A DNA stretch of 64,000 bases from NCBI RefSeq assembly GCF_052113705.1, contig NZ_JBGQOG010000002.1, forward strand, positions 248,001 through 312,000, in the 5' to 3' direction. Below are positions 7,652-16,301 of the stretch, piece by piece (the first letter of the stretch is position 1; every line of letters starts with the position of its first letter). The DNA comes from JBGQOG01 sp052113705. Its GTDB lineage: Bacteria; Pseudomonadota; Alphaproteobacteria; Rhodobacterales; Rhodobacteraceae. A program made the position numbers and the translations under genes. Below the pieces are notes generated by a model. It did not search any database. It saw only the letters and a list, made by a program, of their open reading frames with translations, and was not told the origin of the DNA.

Positions 7652-8419
7652 TCAGTCTTCGCCGAAACACTGCGCGCGGCCATCGGCCCGGATTGTTGCC
7701 GCCCCATCGGTGATCGAGGCGGCGCGGCGGTTGAGATAGGCGGTCGGATGCGCCGCGTCGCGGCCCTTCGGATCGGGCAGCACGGCGGCCAGCAATGCCG
7801 ATTGCCGGGCGGTCAGCTTGTCGGCGCTGACGCCGAAATAGCCCTTGGCCGCCGCCTCGACGCCGAAGATGCCGGTGTCGAATTCGGCCACATTCAGATA
7901 GACCTCAAGGATCCGCCGCTTGGACCAGACCAGCTCGACCACCGGGGTGATCATCGCCTCCAGCGCCTTGCGCGGCCAGCTGCGGCCCTGCCAGAGAAAG
8001 ACGTTCTTGACCACCTGCTGGCTGATCGTGCTGGCGCCGCGGTTGGATCCTGCATCAATCGCCGCGCGGATCGCGCGCATGTCAAAACCCCAATGCTCGC
8101 AGAAATTGGCATCCTCGGCCGCGACCACCGCGCGCAAGACCGCCGGGGCCATCTCATCGGCGTCCACCCAGTCATGTACCAGCACGCCGACCTCGCGGCG
8201 CTCGGAGAGCATGGTCAGCGTGATCGGCGGATTGATGAAGGTATAGAGCAGGATCAGCACAAGGATCAGCGCCGCATAGGCCAGCGCCGCCCGGGTCAGC
8301 CAGAACAGCGCCCGCCGCAGGAGGGCGCGCGGCGTGAGATCGCGCAGGGCAATCCGCGGCACGGATGCGCGGGCGCGGCCAGAGCGGCCTTTGGATGCGG
8401 GAGAGGTCTTGCGTGCCAT
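7652..8419 (-). CDS. mtgA: Monofunctional biosynthetic peptidoglycan transglycosylase
   Basis: GT51 glycosyltransferase (255 residues) that polymerises lipid II into glycan strands at the outer face of the inner membrane. A basic N-terminus and a single membrane anchor (about 37-62) precede the GT51 domain, which shows the catalytic EDANFCEHWGFD motif near residue 105, GASTISQQVVKNVFLW near 130 and KRRILEVYLNVAEF near 170. The start is placed at 8419 (MARKTS); a Met five codons upstream (8434) is equally possible. No transpeptidase domain follows, so it is the monofunctional form. Confidence 0.94.
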   Translation of the reverse strand: MARKTSPASKGRSGRARASVPRIALRDLTPRALLRRALFWLTRAALAYAALILVLILLYTFINPPITLTMLSERREVGVLVHDWVDADEMAPAVLRAVVAAEDANFCEHWGFDMRAIRAAIDAGSNRGASTISQQVVKNVFLWQGRSWPRKALEAMITPVVELVWSKRRILEVYLNVAEFDTGIFGVEAAAKGYFGVSADKLTARQSALLAAVLPDPKGRDAAHPTAYLNRRAASITDGAATIRADGRAQCFGED

Positions 8420-8502
8420 GTGGCCATAAGTCATGCCGCCCGCCCCCGGGTCAAGAGGGGCATCGGCGCAGCCTTGTCCCGGGCGGCAAAGCACCGCGCA
8501 TG

Positions 8503-8525
8503 AAAACGGGCCCCGAAGGGCCCGT
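8503..8525 (-). terminator. Terminator of the gltB transcript
   Basis: Read on the minus strand, ACGGGCCC-TTCG-GGGCCCGT is an 8-bp stem with a stable UUCG tetraloop, followed by TTTT, starting about 30 bp after the gltB stop. Confidence 0.8.
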
Positions 8526-8553
8526 CTGTCGTTCTGTGGGGCGCGGCCCGATC

Positions 8554-11500
8554 TTATTCGGCGGGCACGGCCTGTGCTTCCACCGTCAGCGGATGCGGCA
8601 GATGGATCAGCATTTCCTTCGGGCAGACCTGAAGGAAGCTGCCCTTGGTCTCGGCCCAATCCTGCAGGATCTTGGTGGCTTTCAAGCTGCCGGTCTCGGC
8701 TGCATGCCGCTCGATCAGGCCCTTCAGCTGCGCTTCCCAATGCGGATGCGACACCGCACAGGTCACCAGCGTTTCCGGGTTGATATACTCCAGCGCCATG
8801 CCTTCCGGATCATAGAGATAGGCCATGCCCCCGGTCATCCCGGCACCGAAGTTGGTGCCGATACGGCCCAGAATGATCGCCACACCGCCGGTCATATATT
8901 CACAACCATTGGTGCCGCAGCCCTCGACCACCACCGTCGCGCCAGAGTTCCGCACCGCGAAACGCTCGCCCGCACGGCCCGCCGCAAAGAGATACCCCTC
9001 GGTCGCACCGTAAAGCACGGTGTTGCCGATGATGGTGTTCTCGGCCGCGACCAGCGGGCTGGCCATCGGCGGCCGTACCACGATGGTGCCGCCCGACAGG
9101 CCCTTGCCGACATAGTCATTGGCATCGCCCGACACTTCGATCTTCAGCCCGCGGCAGGCGAAGGCGCCCAGCGACTGCCCGGCGGAACCGGTCAGTTTCA
9201 CCGTCAGATGGTCCGGCTGCAGATTGTTGCGCATGCCGAAGTTCTTGACGATATGGCTCGAGGCCCGGGTGCCGATGGTGCGGTGCGTGTTGCGCACCGC
9301 ATAGCTCAGCTGCATCTTCTCGCCGTCTTCAAAGAAGCGCGCGCCATCGCGGATGATTTCGGCATCCAGCGTGTCGGGCACGAAGTTCCGCGGTTTCGAG
9401 CGGTCGTAGACGATCTTTTCCGAGCCATCGACGGTGATCAACAGCGGGTTGAGGTCGAGATCGTCGAGATGCGCCGAGCCACGCGACACCTGCGTCAACA
9501 GATCCGCCCGGCCGATCACCTCATCCATCGAGCGCGCGCCGATGGAGGCGAGGATCTCGCGCACTTCCTGGGCGTAGAAGGTGATCAGGTTGACCACCTT
9601 ATCCGCCGAGCCGGTGAATTTGGCCCGCAGCGCCGGATCTTGCGTACAGACGCCCACCGGGCAGGTGTTCGACTGGCACTGACGCACCATGATGCAGCCC
9701 ATCGCGATCAGCGCGGCGGTGCCGATGCCATATTCCTCGGCGCCCATCATCGCGGCCATGACGATGTCCCGACCGGTCCGCAGACCGCCATCGGTGCGCA
9801 GCGTCACCCGGTCGCGCAGCTTGTTCATCGCCAGAACCTGATGCGCCTCGGTCAGACCCATCTCCCACGGCAGACCCGCGTATTTGATCGAGGTGGCGGG
9901 GGATGCCCCGGTGCCGCCGTTGTGGCCCGAGATCAGGATGACGTCGGCTTTCGCCTTGGCCACGCCCGCCGCGATGGTGCCGACGCCGGAAGAGGCGACC
10001 AGCTTCACCGTCACTTTGGCGCGCGGGTTGATCTGCTTGAGGTCATAGATCAGCTGCGCGAGGTCTTCGATCGAATAGATGTCATGGTGCGGCGGCGGCG
10101 AAATCAGCGTCACGCCCTTGGTCGAATGCCGCAGACGGGCGATCAGATCGGTCACTTTCATGCCCGGCAGCTGGCCGCCTTCGCCGGGTTTGGCCCCCTG
10201 CGCCACTTTGATCTCAAGCTCTTCACAGGCGTTCAGATATTCGGCGGTGACACCGAACCGGCCCGAAGCCACCTGTTTGATCTTTGCCGACGGGTTGTCG
10301 CCGTTGGGCTCCGGCACGAAATGCGCCGGATCTTCGCCGCCCTCGCCGCTGTCGGATTTCGCGCCGATGCGGTTCATGGCCACGTTGAGCAGTTTATGCG
10401 CTTCGGGCGAGAGCGCCCCCAGCGACATCCCCGGCGTGACAAAGCGTTTGCGGATCGAGGTGATGCTTTCCACCTCTTCCAGCGGCACCGGTTTGCCGAG
10501 CGATTTGATGTCCAGCAGGTCGCGGATATGGATCGGCGGGTTTGCCCGCATCAGCGCCGAATACTGTTTCCACAGATCATAGCTGGCACGGTCACAGGCC
10601 GATTGCAGCACATGCATCGTCTGCGCTTCCCAGGCGTGTTTCTCGCCCGAGCGACGCGCCTTGTAGAGGCCGCCGATCGGCATGATGTCCTGGCCACCTT
10701 TCCAGCCGCGCGCATGCACCTGCTCCAGCTTGCGCTGGATGCCGTGCAGACCGATGCCGGAGATGCGCGACTGCATGCCCGGGAAATACTCGGCCACCAT
10801 CGCGCGGCTCAGACCCACGGCTTCAAAGTTCAGACCGCCACGATAGGAGGAAATCACCGAAATCCCCATTTTCGACATGATCTTCAACAGGCCCGCATCC
10901 ACCGCGTCGCGGTAGCGGCGCATGGCATCTTCAAGGCTGCCTTCGATCAGCCCGCGCCCGATGCGGTCAGCGACCGAATCCTGCGCGAGATAGGCGTTCA
11001 CCGTGGTGGCGCCACAACCGATCAGCACCGCGAAGTAATGCGGATCGATGCATTCGGCCGCACGGACGTTGATCGAGGTGAAGGTCCGCAGGCCCTTGCG
11101 GGTCAGCCAGCTGTGCACCGCCGAGGTGGCGAGAATCATCGGCATCGCGATTTTCTCGGCCGATTGCGCCTCATCGGTCAGCACGATGTGGTTGGCGCCC
11201 GAGCGCACGGCATCTTCGGCCTCGGCGCGGATGCGCTCCAGCCCGGTGCGCAGCGCTTCCTGATCGGCACCATCGGCAAAGGTACAGTCGATGACCGCCA
11301 CCGAACCCGCGAATTGCTTCAGCATCTGCTCGTATTCGGCATTGGCGATGAACGGGCTTTCCAGCAGCAGGATCTCGGTCTGGCTGCTGTCCTCGTCGAG
11401 CACGTTCTTCAGGTTGCCGAACCGCGTTTTCAGCGACATCACCCGGCTTTCGCGCAGGCTGTCGATCGGCGGGTTGGTGACCTGAGAGAAGTTCTGCCGG

Positions 11501-13092
11501 AAGAAATGCGACAGCGGACGGTAGACCGAGGAGAGCACCGCCGGCGGCGTGTCATCGCCCATCGACGCGATCATCTCTTTGCCGTCTTCGGCCATCGGCG
11601 CCAGAACCTGCTCCAGCTCCTCCAGCGAATAGCCCGCCGCGATCTGCCGTTTGCGCAGTTCCGCGCCGCTGAACAGCGCCTTTTCCGGCACGTCGCGCAT
11701 GATCTCGGAAAGGTTGACCACCTTTTCGATCCATTCGCCGAAGGGCTGGCTGTTGGCCAGGCGGTCTTTCATCTCGCGGTCGTGGTAGAGTTTGCCTTCG
11801 CGCATGTCGACGGCGATCATCTGCCCCGGCCCGAGCGCGCCTTTCTCGACCACGCGGGTCTCATCCAGCGGCACCATGCCCGCCTCGGAGCCCGCGATCA
11901 GCAGGCCGTCACCGGTGACGACATAACGCAGCGGGCGCAACCCGTTGCGGTCCAGACCGCCGCAGACCCAGCGGCCATCGGTCATAGCGAGCGCCGCCGG
12001 GCCATCCCAGGGCTCCATCACCGCGTTGCAATAGGAATACATGTCCTGCCATGCCTTCGGCATGTCGGTGGTGGATTTCGACCAGGCCTCCGGCACCAGC
12101 ATGGTTTTGGTCATCGGCGCCGAGCGGCCCGAGCGCACCATGACCTCAAACACCGCATCGAGCGCGCCCGAGTCGGAGGTGCCCGCCGGGATGATCGGTT
12201 TGATGTCCTCGGCCGCGTCGCCAAAGGTGGAATGGGCCATGCGGATCTCATGACTCTTCATCCAGTTGACGTTGCCTTTCAGCGTGTTGATCTCGCCGTT
12301 ATGCGCCAGCATGCGGAACGGCTGCGCCAGCCACCATTGCGGGAAGGTGTTGGTCGAATAGCGCTGGTGATAGATCGCAAAGGCGCTCTCGAACCGGTCA
12401 TCCAGAAGGTCGGGGTAGAAGACGGCGACCTGCTCGGCCAGCATCATGCCTTTGTAGATGATCGAGCGGCAGGAGAGCGAGCAGAGGTAGAGGCCCGAGA
12501 TCTGCGCGGCAGCCGCCGCTTTCTCGATCCGGCGACGGATGATGTACAGCTCGCGCTCGAACTGCTCTTCGTCGATGTCCTTTTCGCAGCGGATCAGGAT
12601 CTGCTCGATCTCGGGGCGCGTCGCATTGGCCTTTTCGCCCAGGCATTCGACGTTCACCGGCACATGGCGCCAGCCGTAGATATAGTGGCCCATCCGCAGC
12701 ACCTCGGTTTCGAGGATGGTGCGGCAGCGCTCTTGCGCGCCAAAATCGGTGCGCGGCAGAAAGATCTGGCCGACGGCGATCAGCTTGCCCATGTCAGGCT
12801 CGTGGCCCGTGCGGCGGATCTGGTCATAGAAGAAGGGCACCGGGATCTGCACATGGATGCCCGCGCCGTCGCCGGTTTTGCCGTCGGCGTCCACGGCACC
12901 GCGGTGCCAGATCGCCTTCAGCGCGTCGATGCCGTTCTGCACGACTTTGCGGCTCGCCGTGCCGTTGATCGCCACCACAAGGCCAACACCGCAGGACGAA
13001 TGCTCATCCTCGGTCTTGTAGAGGCTGTTTTGATCCATCCATTGGCGCTTCGCCTCTTCGGCAGCAACCCAGTCTTGGTTGAATTCGGTCAT
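8554..13092 (-). CDS. gltB: Glutamate synthase (NADPH) large subunit
   Basis: Alpha subunit of GOGAT (1512 residues), which turns glutamine and 2-oxoglutarate into two glutamates. The first 33 residues are a propeptide; Cys34 in HSSCGVGLV becomes the N-terminal nucleophile of the glutaminase domain (34 to about 430). The central and FMN-binding synthase domains follow. The 3Fe-4S cluster cysteines lie in CIMVRQCQSNTCPVGVC near residue 1150, and the C-terminal GXGXG beta-helix starts near 1270. Length fits the family. It forms an operon with the secreted protein 12 bp upstream and gltD beyond it, so the two subunit genes are separated here by a 239-codon gene. Confidence 0.98.
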   Translation of the reverse strand: MTEFNQDWVAAEEAKRQWMDQNSLYKTEDEHSSCGVGLVVAINGTASRKVVQNGIDALKAIWHRGAVDADGKTGDGAGIHVQIPVPFFYDQIRRTGHEPDMGKLIAVGQIFLPRTDFGAQERCRTILETEVLRMGHYIYGWRHVPVNVECLGEKANATRPEIEQILIRCEKDIDEEQFERELYIIRRRIEKAAAAAQISGLYLCSLSCRSIIYKGMMLAEQVAVFYPDLLDDRFESAFAIYHQRYSTNTFPQWWLAQPFRMLAHNGEINTLKGNVNWMKSHEIRMAHSTFGDAAEDIKPIIPAGTSDSGALDAVFEVMVRSGRSAPMTKTMLVPEAWSKSTTDMPKAWQDMYSYCNAVMEPWDGPAALAMTDGRWVCGGLDRNGLRPLRYVVTGDGLLIAGSEAGMVPLDETRVVEKGALGPGQMIAVDMREGKLYHDREMKDRLANSQPFGEWIEKVVNLSEIMRDVPEKALFSGAELRKRQIAAGYSLEELEQVLAPMAEDGKEMIASMGDDTPPAVLSSVYRPLSHFFRQNFSQVTNPPIDSLRESRVMSLKTRFGNLKNVLDEDSSQTEILLLESPFIANAEYEQMLKQFAGSVAVIDCTFADGADQEALRTGLERIRAEAEDAVRSGANHIVLTDEAQSAEKIAMPMILATSAVHSWLTRKGLRTFTSINVRAAECIDPHYFAVLIGCGATTVNAYLAQDSVADRIGRGLIEGSLEDAMRRYRDAVDAGLLKIMSKMGISVISSYRGGLNFEAVGLSRAMVAEYFPGMQSRISGIGLHGIQRKLEQVHARGWKGGQDIMPIGGLYKARRSGEKHAWEAQTMHVLQSACDRASYDLWKQYSALMRANPPIHIRDLLDIKSLGKPVPLEEVESITSIRKRFVTPGMSLGALSPEAHKLLNVAMNRIGAKSDSGEGGEDPAHFVPEPNGDNPSAKIKQVASGRFGVTAEYLNACEELEIKVAQGAKPGEGGQLPGMKVTDLIARLRHSTKGVTLISPPPHHDIYSIEDLAQLIYDLKQINPRAKVTVKLVASSGVGTIAAGVAKAKADVILISGHNGGTGASPATSIKYAGLPWEMGLTEAHQVLAMNKLRDRVTLRTDGGLRTGRDIVMAAMMGAEEYGIGTAALIAMGCIMVRQCQSNTCPVGVCTQDPALRAKFTGSADKVVNLITFYAQEVREILASIGARSMDEVIGRADLLTQVSRGSAHLDDLDLNPLLITVDGSEKIVYDRSKPRNFVPDTLDAEIIRDGARFFEDGEKMQLSYAVRNTHRTIGTRASSHIVKNFGMRNNLQPDHLTVKLTGSAGQSLGAFACRGLKIEVSGDANDYVGKGLSGGTIVVRPPMASPLVAAENTIIGNTVLYGATEGYLFAAGRAGERFAVRNSGATVVVEGCGTNGCEYMTGGVAIILGRIGTNFGAGMTGGMAYLYDPEGMALEYINPETLVTCAVSHPHWEAQLKGLIERHAAETGSLKATKILQDWAETKGSFLQVCPKEMLIHLPHPLTVEAQAVPAE

Positions 13093-13104
13093 GTCAGTGC
13101 CTCC

Positions 13105-13821
13105 TCAGAGAGTGGGTCGGATCGTGGTGGGGTCAGCGGGGGCCGAGGTCATCAGCACATCGCAATCATAAATCGGTTTGGTGGCGCCAAAGCCCGGCTC
13201 ACCAGGGAATTCAAAGAGGACGGGTGCCCCTTCGGTATGCACCGCATCGCCATAGGCATTCTCGAAATCTTCGCTGTCCGAGAAAAAGCTGCGCAGGCTG
13301 CGGCTGATGTATTGCTGCCCATGCCGGCGCGAGATGAAATTGCCCGCGCTGTCAAAGGTGGTCAGGTCGAATTCCGAACGCTCGAGCGGCACGCCGTCAA
13401 TGGTGACCTGCCCGCCGGCCAGCAGATCATAGCCGACGTAGCGCCGATCTTCACCGCTGGTCGAGGAGGTGATGAAATCGTAGTCATCCCGGCCGGTTTG
13501 CAGCAGTTCCGAGAAGCTGGCGTTATCGGCCGAGTCCGGCGAGAGCCTGTCGGTCTTGCCGGTGTCGCGGCTATAGGATTCGATCCAGCGGGTTTCGCTG
13601 TCGATGCGGCTGACGAAAAACTCGCCGGTGCCGTCGGCATAGGAAATCCACTGATCCCCCGGCGCATCAGCGCAGCTGTAATAATTGGCCACCGTGCATT
13701 GGCGCGACTGCACGGTCACCGTCAGCGTGCAGCCCGCGGGCGGGGTGAAAACCTCGGCATGAAGCGGCAGGGCGCTGAACAGCACCGCCACAGTTCCTGC
13801 CACTAGTCTTGCTTTCGCCAC
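13105..13821 (-). CDS. Secreted protein of unknown function between gltD and gltB
   Basis: A 238-residue protein with a clear Sec signal peptide (residues 1-22, cleavage after ALPLHA). The mature part is acidic, rich in Asp, Ser and Thr, has four cysteines (near residues 31, 42, 50 and 220) that could form two disulfides, and has no transmembrane segment or domain that I recognise. The start is GTG at 13821 with AGGA about 9 nt upstream. It lies 93 bp after gltD and 12 bp before gltB on the same strand, so it should be co-transcribed with cytoplasmic glutamate synthase, although a periplasmic role is implied by its signal peptide. Confidence 0.85.
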   Translation of the reverse strand: MAKARLVAGTVAVLFSALPLHAEVFTPPAGCTLTVTVQSRQCTVANYYSCADAPGDQWISYADGTGEFFVSRIDSETRWIESYSRDTGKTDRLSPDSADNASFSELLQTGRDDYDFITSSTSGEDRRYVGYDLLAGGQVTIDGVPLERSEFDLTTFDSAGNFISRRHGQQYISRSLRSFFSDSEDFENAYGDAVHTEGAPVLFEFPGEPGFGATKPIYDCDVLMTSAPADPTTIRPTL

Positions 13822-13914
13822 GTCCGGTGTCCTGCCTGAGGGGGTCGGGGGCCCGGGCGGCGCATCCGCCGGGGCGTTAGAGCGGTCGGGGGCATGTCAC
13901 CCCCGCGCGACGGA

Positions 13915-15339
13915 TCACTCCGCCGCAACCGCCAGGTTCATAAAGCCGTTGATCATCGCATCGGCGGCCTCGCGGCCATCGCGGATCGCCCAGACCACGA
14001 GGCTGGCACCGCGCACGATGTCACCCACGGCATAGACGCCGGGCAGGCTGGTCTGATGCGTCTTGAAATCGGCCTTCACGGTGCCCCAGCGGGTCACTTC
14101 CAGCCCGTCGGTGCCCCAGAGCTTCGGCAACTCTTCCGGCTCGAAACCCAAGGCTTTGATCACCAGATCGGCCTCTTCGATGTAATCACCGCCCTCGATG
14201 ATCTCGGGGGATTGACGGCCGGTCGCATCCGGCGCGCCCAGACGCATCCGCTGCACGGTGACGCCGGTGACCGGATCGCCGTGGAAGCCCTTGGGGGCCG
14301 CCAGCCAGACGAATTCCACGCCCTCTTCCTCGGCATTCTGCACCTCGCGCTGCGAGCCGGGCATGTTGGCGCGGTCGCGGCGGTAGAGGCATTTCACCGA
14401 AGTGGCGCCCTGACGGATCGCGGTGCGCACGCAGTCCATCGCGGTGTCGCCGCCGCCGATGACCACGACGCGCTTGCCCGCGGCGTTCATTTCGCCGCTG
14501 TCGAATTCCGGCACGCTGTCGCCGAAGGAGAGGCGGTTCGAGACGGTCAGATAGTCGATGGCGCGCAGGATGCCCTTGGCATTGGCCCCCTCGATGTCGC
14601 GGGTTTTGTAAACGCCGGTGGCGATGATGACCGCGGTGTGCTTGGCGCGGATCTCGTCAAAGGACATGTCGACGCCGACGGTGACGTTCAGCACGAATTT
14701 GACACCGCCCTGTTCCAGCTGATCGATGCGCTTCATCACGACATCTTTCTCCAGCTTGAAGCCGGGGATGCCATAGGTCAGCAGGCCGCCCGCGCGGTCA
14801 TAACGGTCATAAACGGTGACCTGAACGCCCGCCCGGCGCAGCCGGTCCGCCGCCGCAAGGCCGCCGGGGCCCGCGCCGATGATGCCCACGCTCTCCGAGC
14901 GTTCGGCCAAAGGTGCCGCCGGTTTCACCCAGCCTTCCGCCCAGGCGGTGTCGGTGATGTATTTCTCGACCGAGCCGATGGTGACAGTGCCGTGGCCCGA
15001 CTGCTCGATGACGCAATTGCCTTCGCACAGACGGTCCTGCGGGCAGATGCGGCCGCAGATCTCGGGGAAGGTGTTGGTGGCCTGGCTGATCTCATAGGCC
15101 TCTTGCAGACGCCCTTCGGCGGTCAGGCGCAGCCAGTCCGGGATGTTGTTGTGCAGCGGGCAGTGCGACTGACAATAGGGCACGCCACATTGGCTGCAGC
15201 GGCTCGCCTGCTCTTCCGCTTTCTGCGTCGCGTATTGACGATAGATCTCGTCGAAGTCCTGCTTGCGCAGGGTCGCTTCGCGTTTCTCCGGAGTCTCTTT
15301 CGCGGTGTTCACGAATTTGAGCATGCGTTGCTGAGCCAT
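13915..15339 (-). CDS. gltD: Glutamate synthase (NADPH) small subunit
   Basis: Beta subunit of GOGAT (474 residues), carrying FAD and NADPH sites and feeding electrons to gltB. The N-terminal region holds the two cysteine groups for [4Fe-4S] clusters, CSQCGVPYCQSHCP (about 48-61) and CGRICPQDRLCEGNC (about 94-108). The FAD-binding GXGXXG is in VGIIGAGPGGLAAA near 150, the NADPH-binding glycine motif is in VVVIGGGDTAMD near 290, and the final FAD contact is GVYAVGDIVRGASLVVWAI near 435. The start MAQQRMLKFV is preceded by GGGAGG. It is the first gene of the glt operon. Confidence 0.97.
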   Translation of the reverse strand: MAQQRMLKFVNTAKETPEKREATLRKQDFDEIYRQYATQKAEEQASRCSQCGVPYCQSHCPLHNNIPDWLRLTAEGRLQEAYEISQATNTFPEICGRICPQDRLCEGNCVIEQSGHGTVTIGSVEKYITDTAWAEGWVKPAAPLAERSESVGIIGAGPGGLAAADRLRRAGVQVTVYDRYDRAGGLLTYGIPGFKLEKDVVMKRIDQLEQGGVKFVLNVTVGVDMSFDEIRAKHTAVIIATGVYKTRDIEGANAKGILRAIDYLTVSNRLSFGDSVPEFDSGEMNAAGKRVVVIGGGDTAMDCVRTAIRQGATSVKCLYRRDRANMPGSQREVQNAEEEGVEFVWLAAPKGFHGDPVTGVTVQRMRLGAPDATGRQSPEIIEGGDYIEEADLVIKALGFEPEELPKLWGTDGLEVTRWGTVKADFKTHQTSLPGVYAVGDIVRGASLVVWAIRDGREAADAMINGFMNLAVAAE

Positions 15340-15401
15340 GGCTGCGCCTCCCTGCGGGGTTGTTCTGGCGTAGTGCTACATGGGGTCGCCCGGAAATAAA
15401 A

Positions 15402-15416
15402 GTCAGCTAAGCTGAC
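15402..15416. promoter_or_regulatory. Perfect 15-bp palindrome upstream of gltD
   Basis: GTCAGCT-a-AGCTGAC is a perfect dyad with one central base, 63 bp upstream of the gltD start. On the minus strand it is followed by TTTTATTT, so it could also act as an intrinsic terminator for uppP with a small loop. It overlaps the first bases of the larger inverted repeat at 15412-15480. Confidence 0.6.
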
Positions 15417-15480
15417 CTAATTGTCGGTTTTTTCGCAATCTGAAGGCGTGTCGCGAAAATTTCCGACGAAATTAGGTCAG
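15412..15480. repeat. Long imperfect inverted repeat between uppP and gltD
   Basis: The outer arms CTGACCTAATT (15412-15422) and AATTAGGTCAG (15470-15480) pair perfectly. The next five bases GTCGG and CCGAC also pair after a 2-nt bulge, and TTTTCGC/GCGAAAA pair further in, leaving a terminal loop of about 16 nt. The whole 69 nt could fold as one hairpin. It begins 18 bp after the uppP stop codon and lies 73 bp or more upstream of gltD. Function not evident from sequence. Confidence 0.7.
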
Positions 15481-15497
15481 TGCGGCGTACCTATCAC

Positions 15498-16301
15498 TCA
15501 GTAACCTGCGGCCAGCGCCAGCAAAACCACCGTACCGATGATGATTCGCCACCAGCCGAACAGCGCATAGCCATGCTTGCTGACATAGCCGAGCAGCCAG
15601 CGCACCACGATGATCGCCGAGATGAAGGCCATGACAAAGCCGATCAGGATCTCGTTCAGAGCCGAGGCGTCGAGGACGTCGCGATTCTTGTAGAGATCAT
15701 AGGCAAAGGCTCCGGCCATGGTCGGCATCGACAGGAAAAAGGAAAACTCGGCAGCCGCCCGTTTGCTGGCCCCCATGGCGAGGGCGCCGACGATGGTGGC
15801 ACCCGAGCGCGAGACGCCGGGAATCATCGCCAGACATTGGATGAAACCGATCTTCAGTGACATGCCGAGCGGGAAGCGCATCGCATCTTCATGCACCGGC
15901 TTCAGCGGCAGGCGGTCGACCAGCACCAGCACGATGCCGCCCAGAATCAGCATCACGGCGATCAGCATCGGCGTCTCGAACAGCACCGTTTTGATGAAAT
16001 CATGCGCCAGCACCCCGATCACCACCGCCGGAAGGAAGGCGATCAGGATCGAGAGGATGAATTTCCGCGCCGCCGGATCATGCGGCGCGGCGGCGAAAAC
16101 GCTGATCAGCCGCTTGGCGTAAATCAACAGGATGGCGAGGATCGCCCCCAGCTGAATCACCACCTCAAAGGCCTTGCCCGCGCTTTCAAAGCCCAGGAAA
16201 TGCCCGGCGAGGAGCACATGCCCGGTCGATGAGACCGGGATAAACTCCGTCAGGCCCTCGAGAATACCCAGGGCAGCGGCGATCAGCGTTGTATCGGCCA
16301 T
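15498..16301 (-). CDS. uppP: Undecaprenyl-diphosphatase
   Basis: Integral membrane phosphatase (267 residues, about eight helices) that recycles undecaprenyl diphosphate to the monophosphate carrier used for peptidoglycan and polysaccharide synthesis. The two BacA signature regions are present: LEGLTEFIPVSSTGHVLLAG at 14-33, with the catalytic Glu and Ser, and MIPGVSRSGATIVGALAMG near 158-176, with the catalytic Arg. It starts directly after the stop of the epimerase gene with no gap, so the two form one operon. Confidence 0.96.
   Translation of the reverse strand: MADTTLIAAALGILEGLTEFIPVSSTGHVLLAGHFLGFESAGKAFEVVIQLGAILAILLIYAKRLISVFAAAPHDPAARKFILSILIAFLPAVVIGVLAHDFIKTVLFETPMLIAVMLILGGIVLVLVDRLPLKPVHEDAMRFPLGMSLKIGFIQCLAMIPGVSRSGATIVGALAMGASKRAAAEFSFFLSMPTMAGAFAYDLYKNRDVLDASALNEILIGFVMAFISAIIVVRWLLGYVSKHGYALFGWWRIIIGTVVLLALAAGY

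Noticed and set aside
8365..13806. A 1813-codon open frame on the plus strand
   Set aside because: It is antisense to gltB and the secreted-protein gene; long antisense frames are common at this GC content, and the translation is rich in His, Arg and Asp without any domain.
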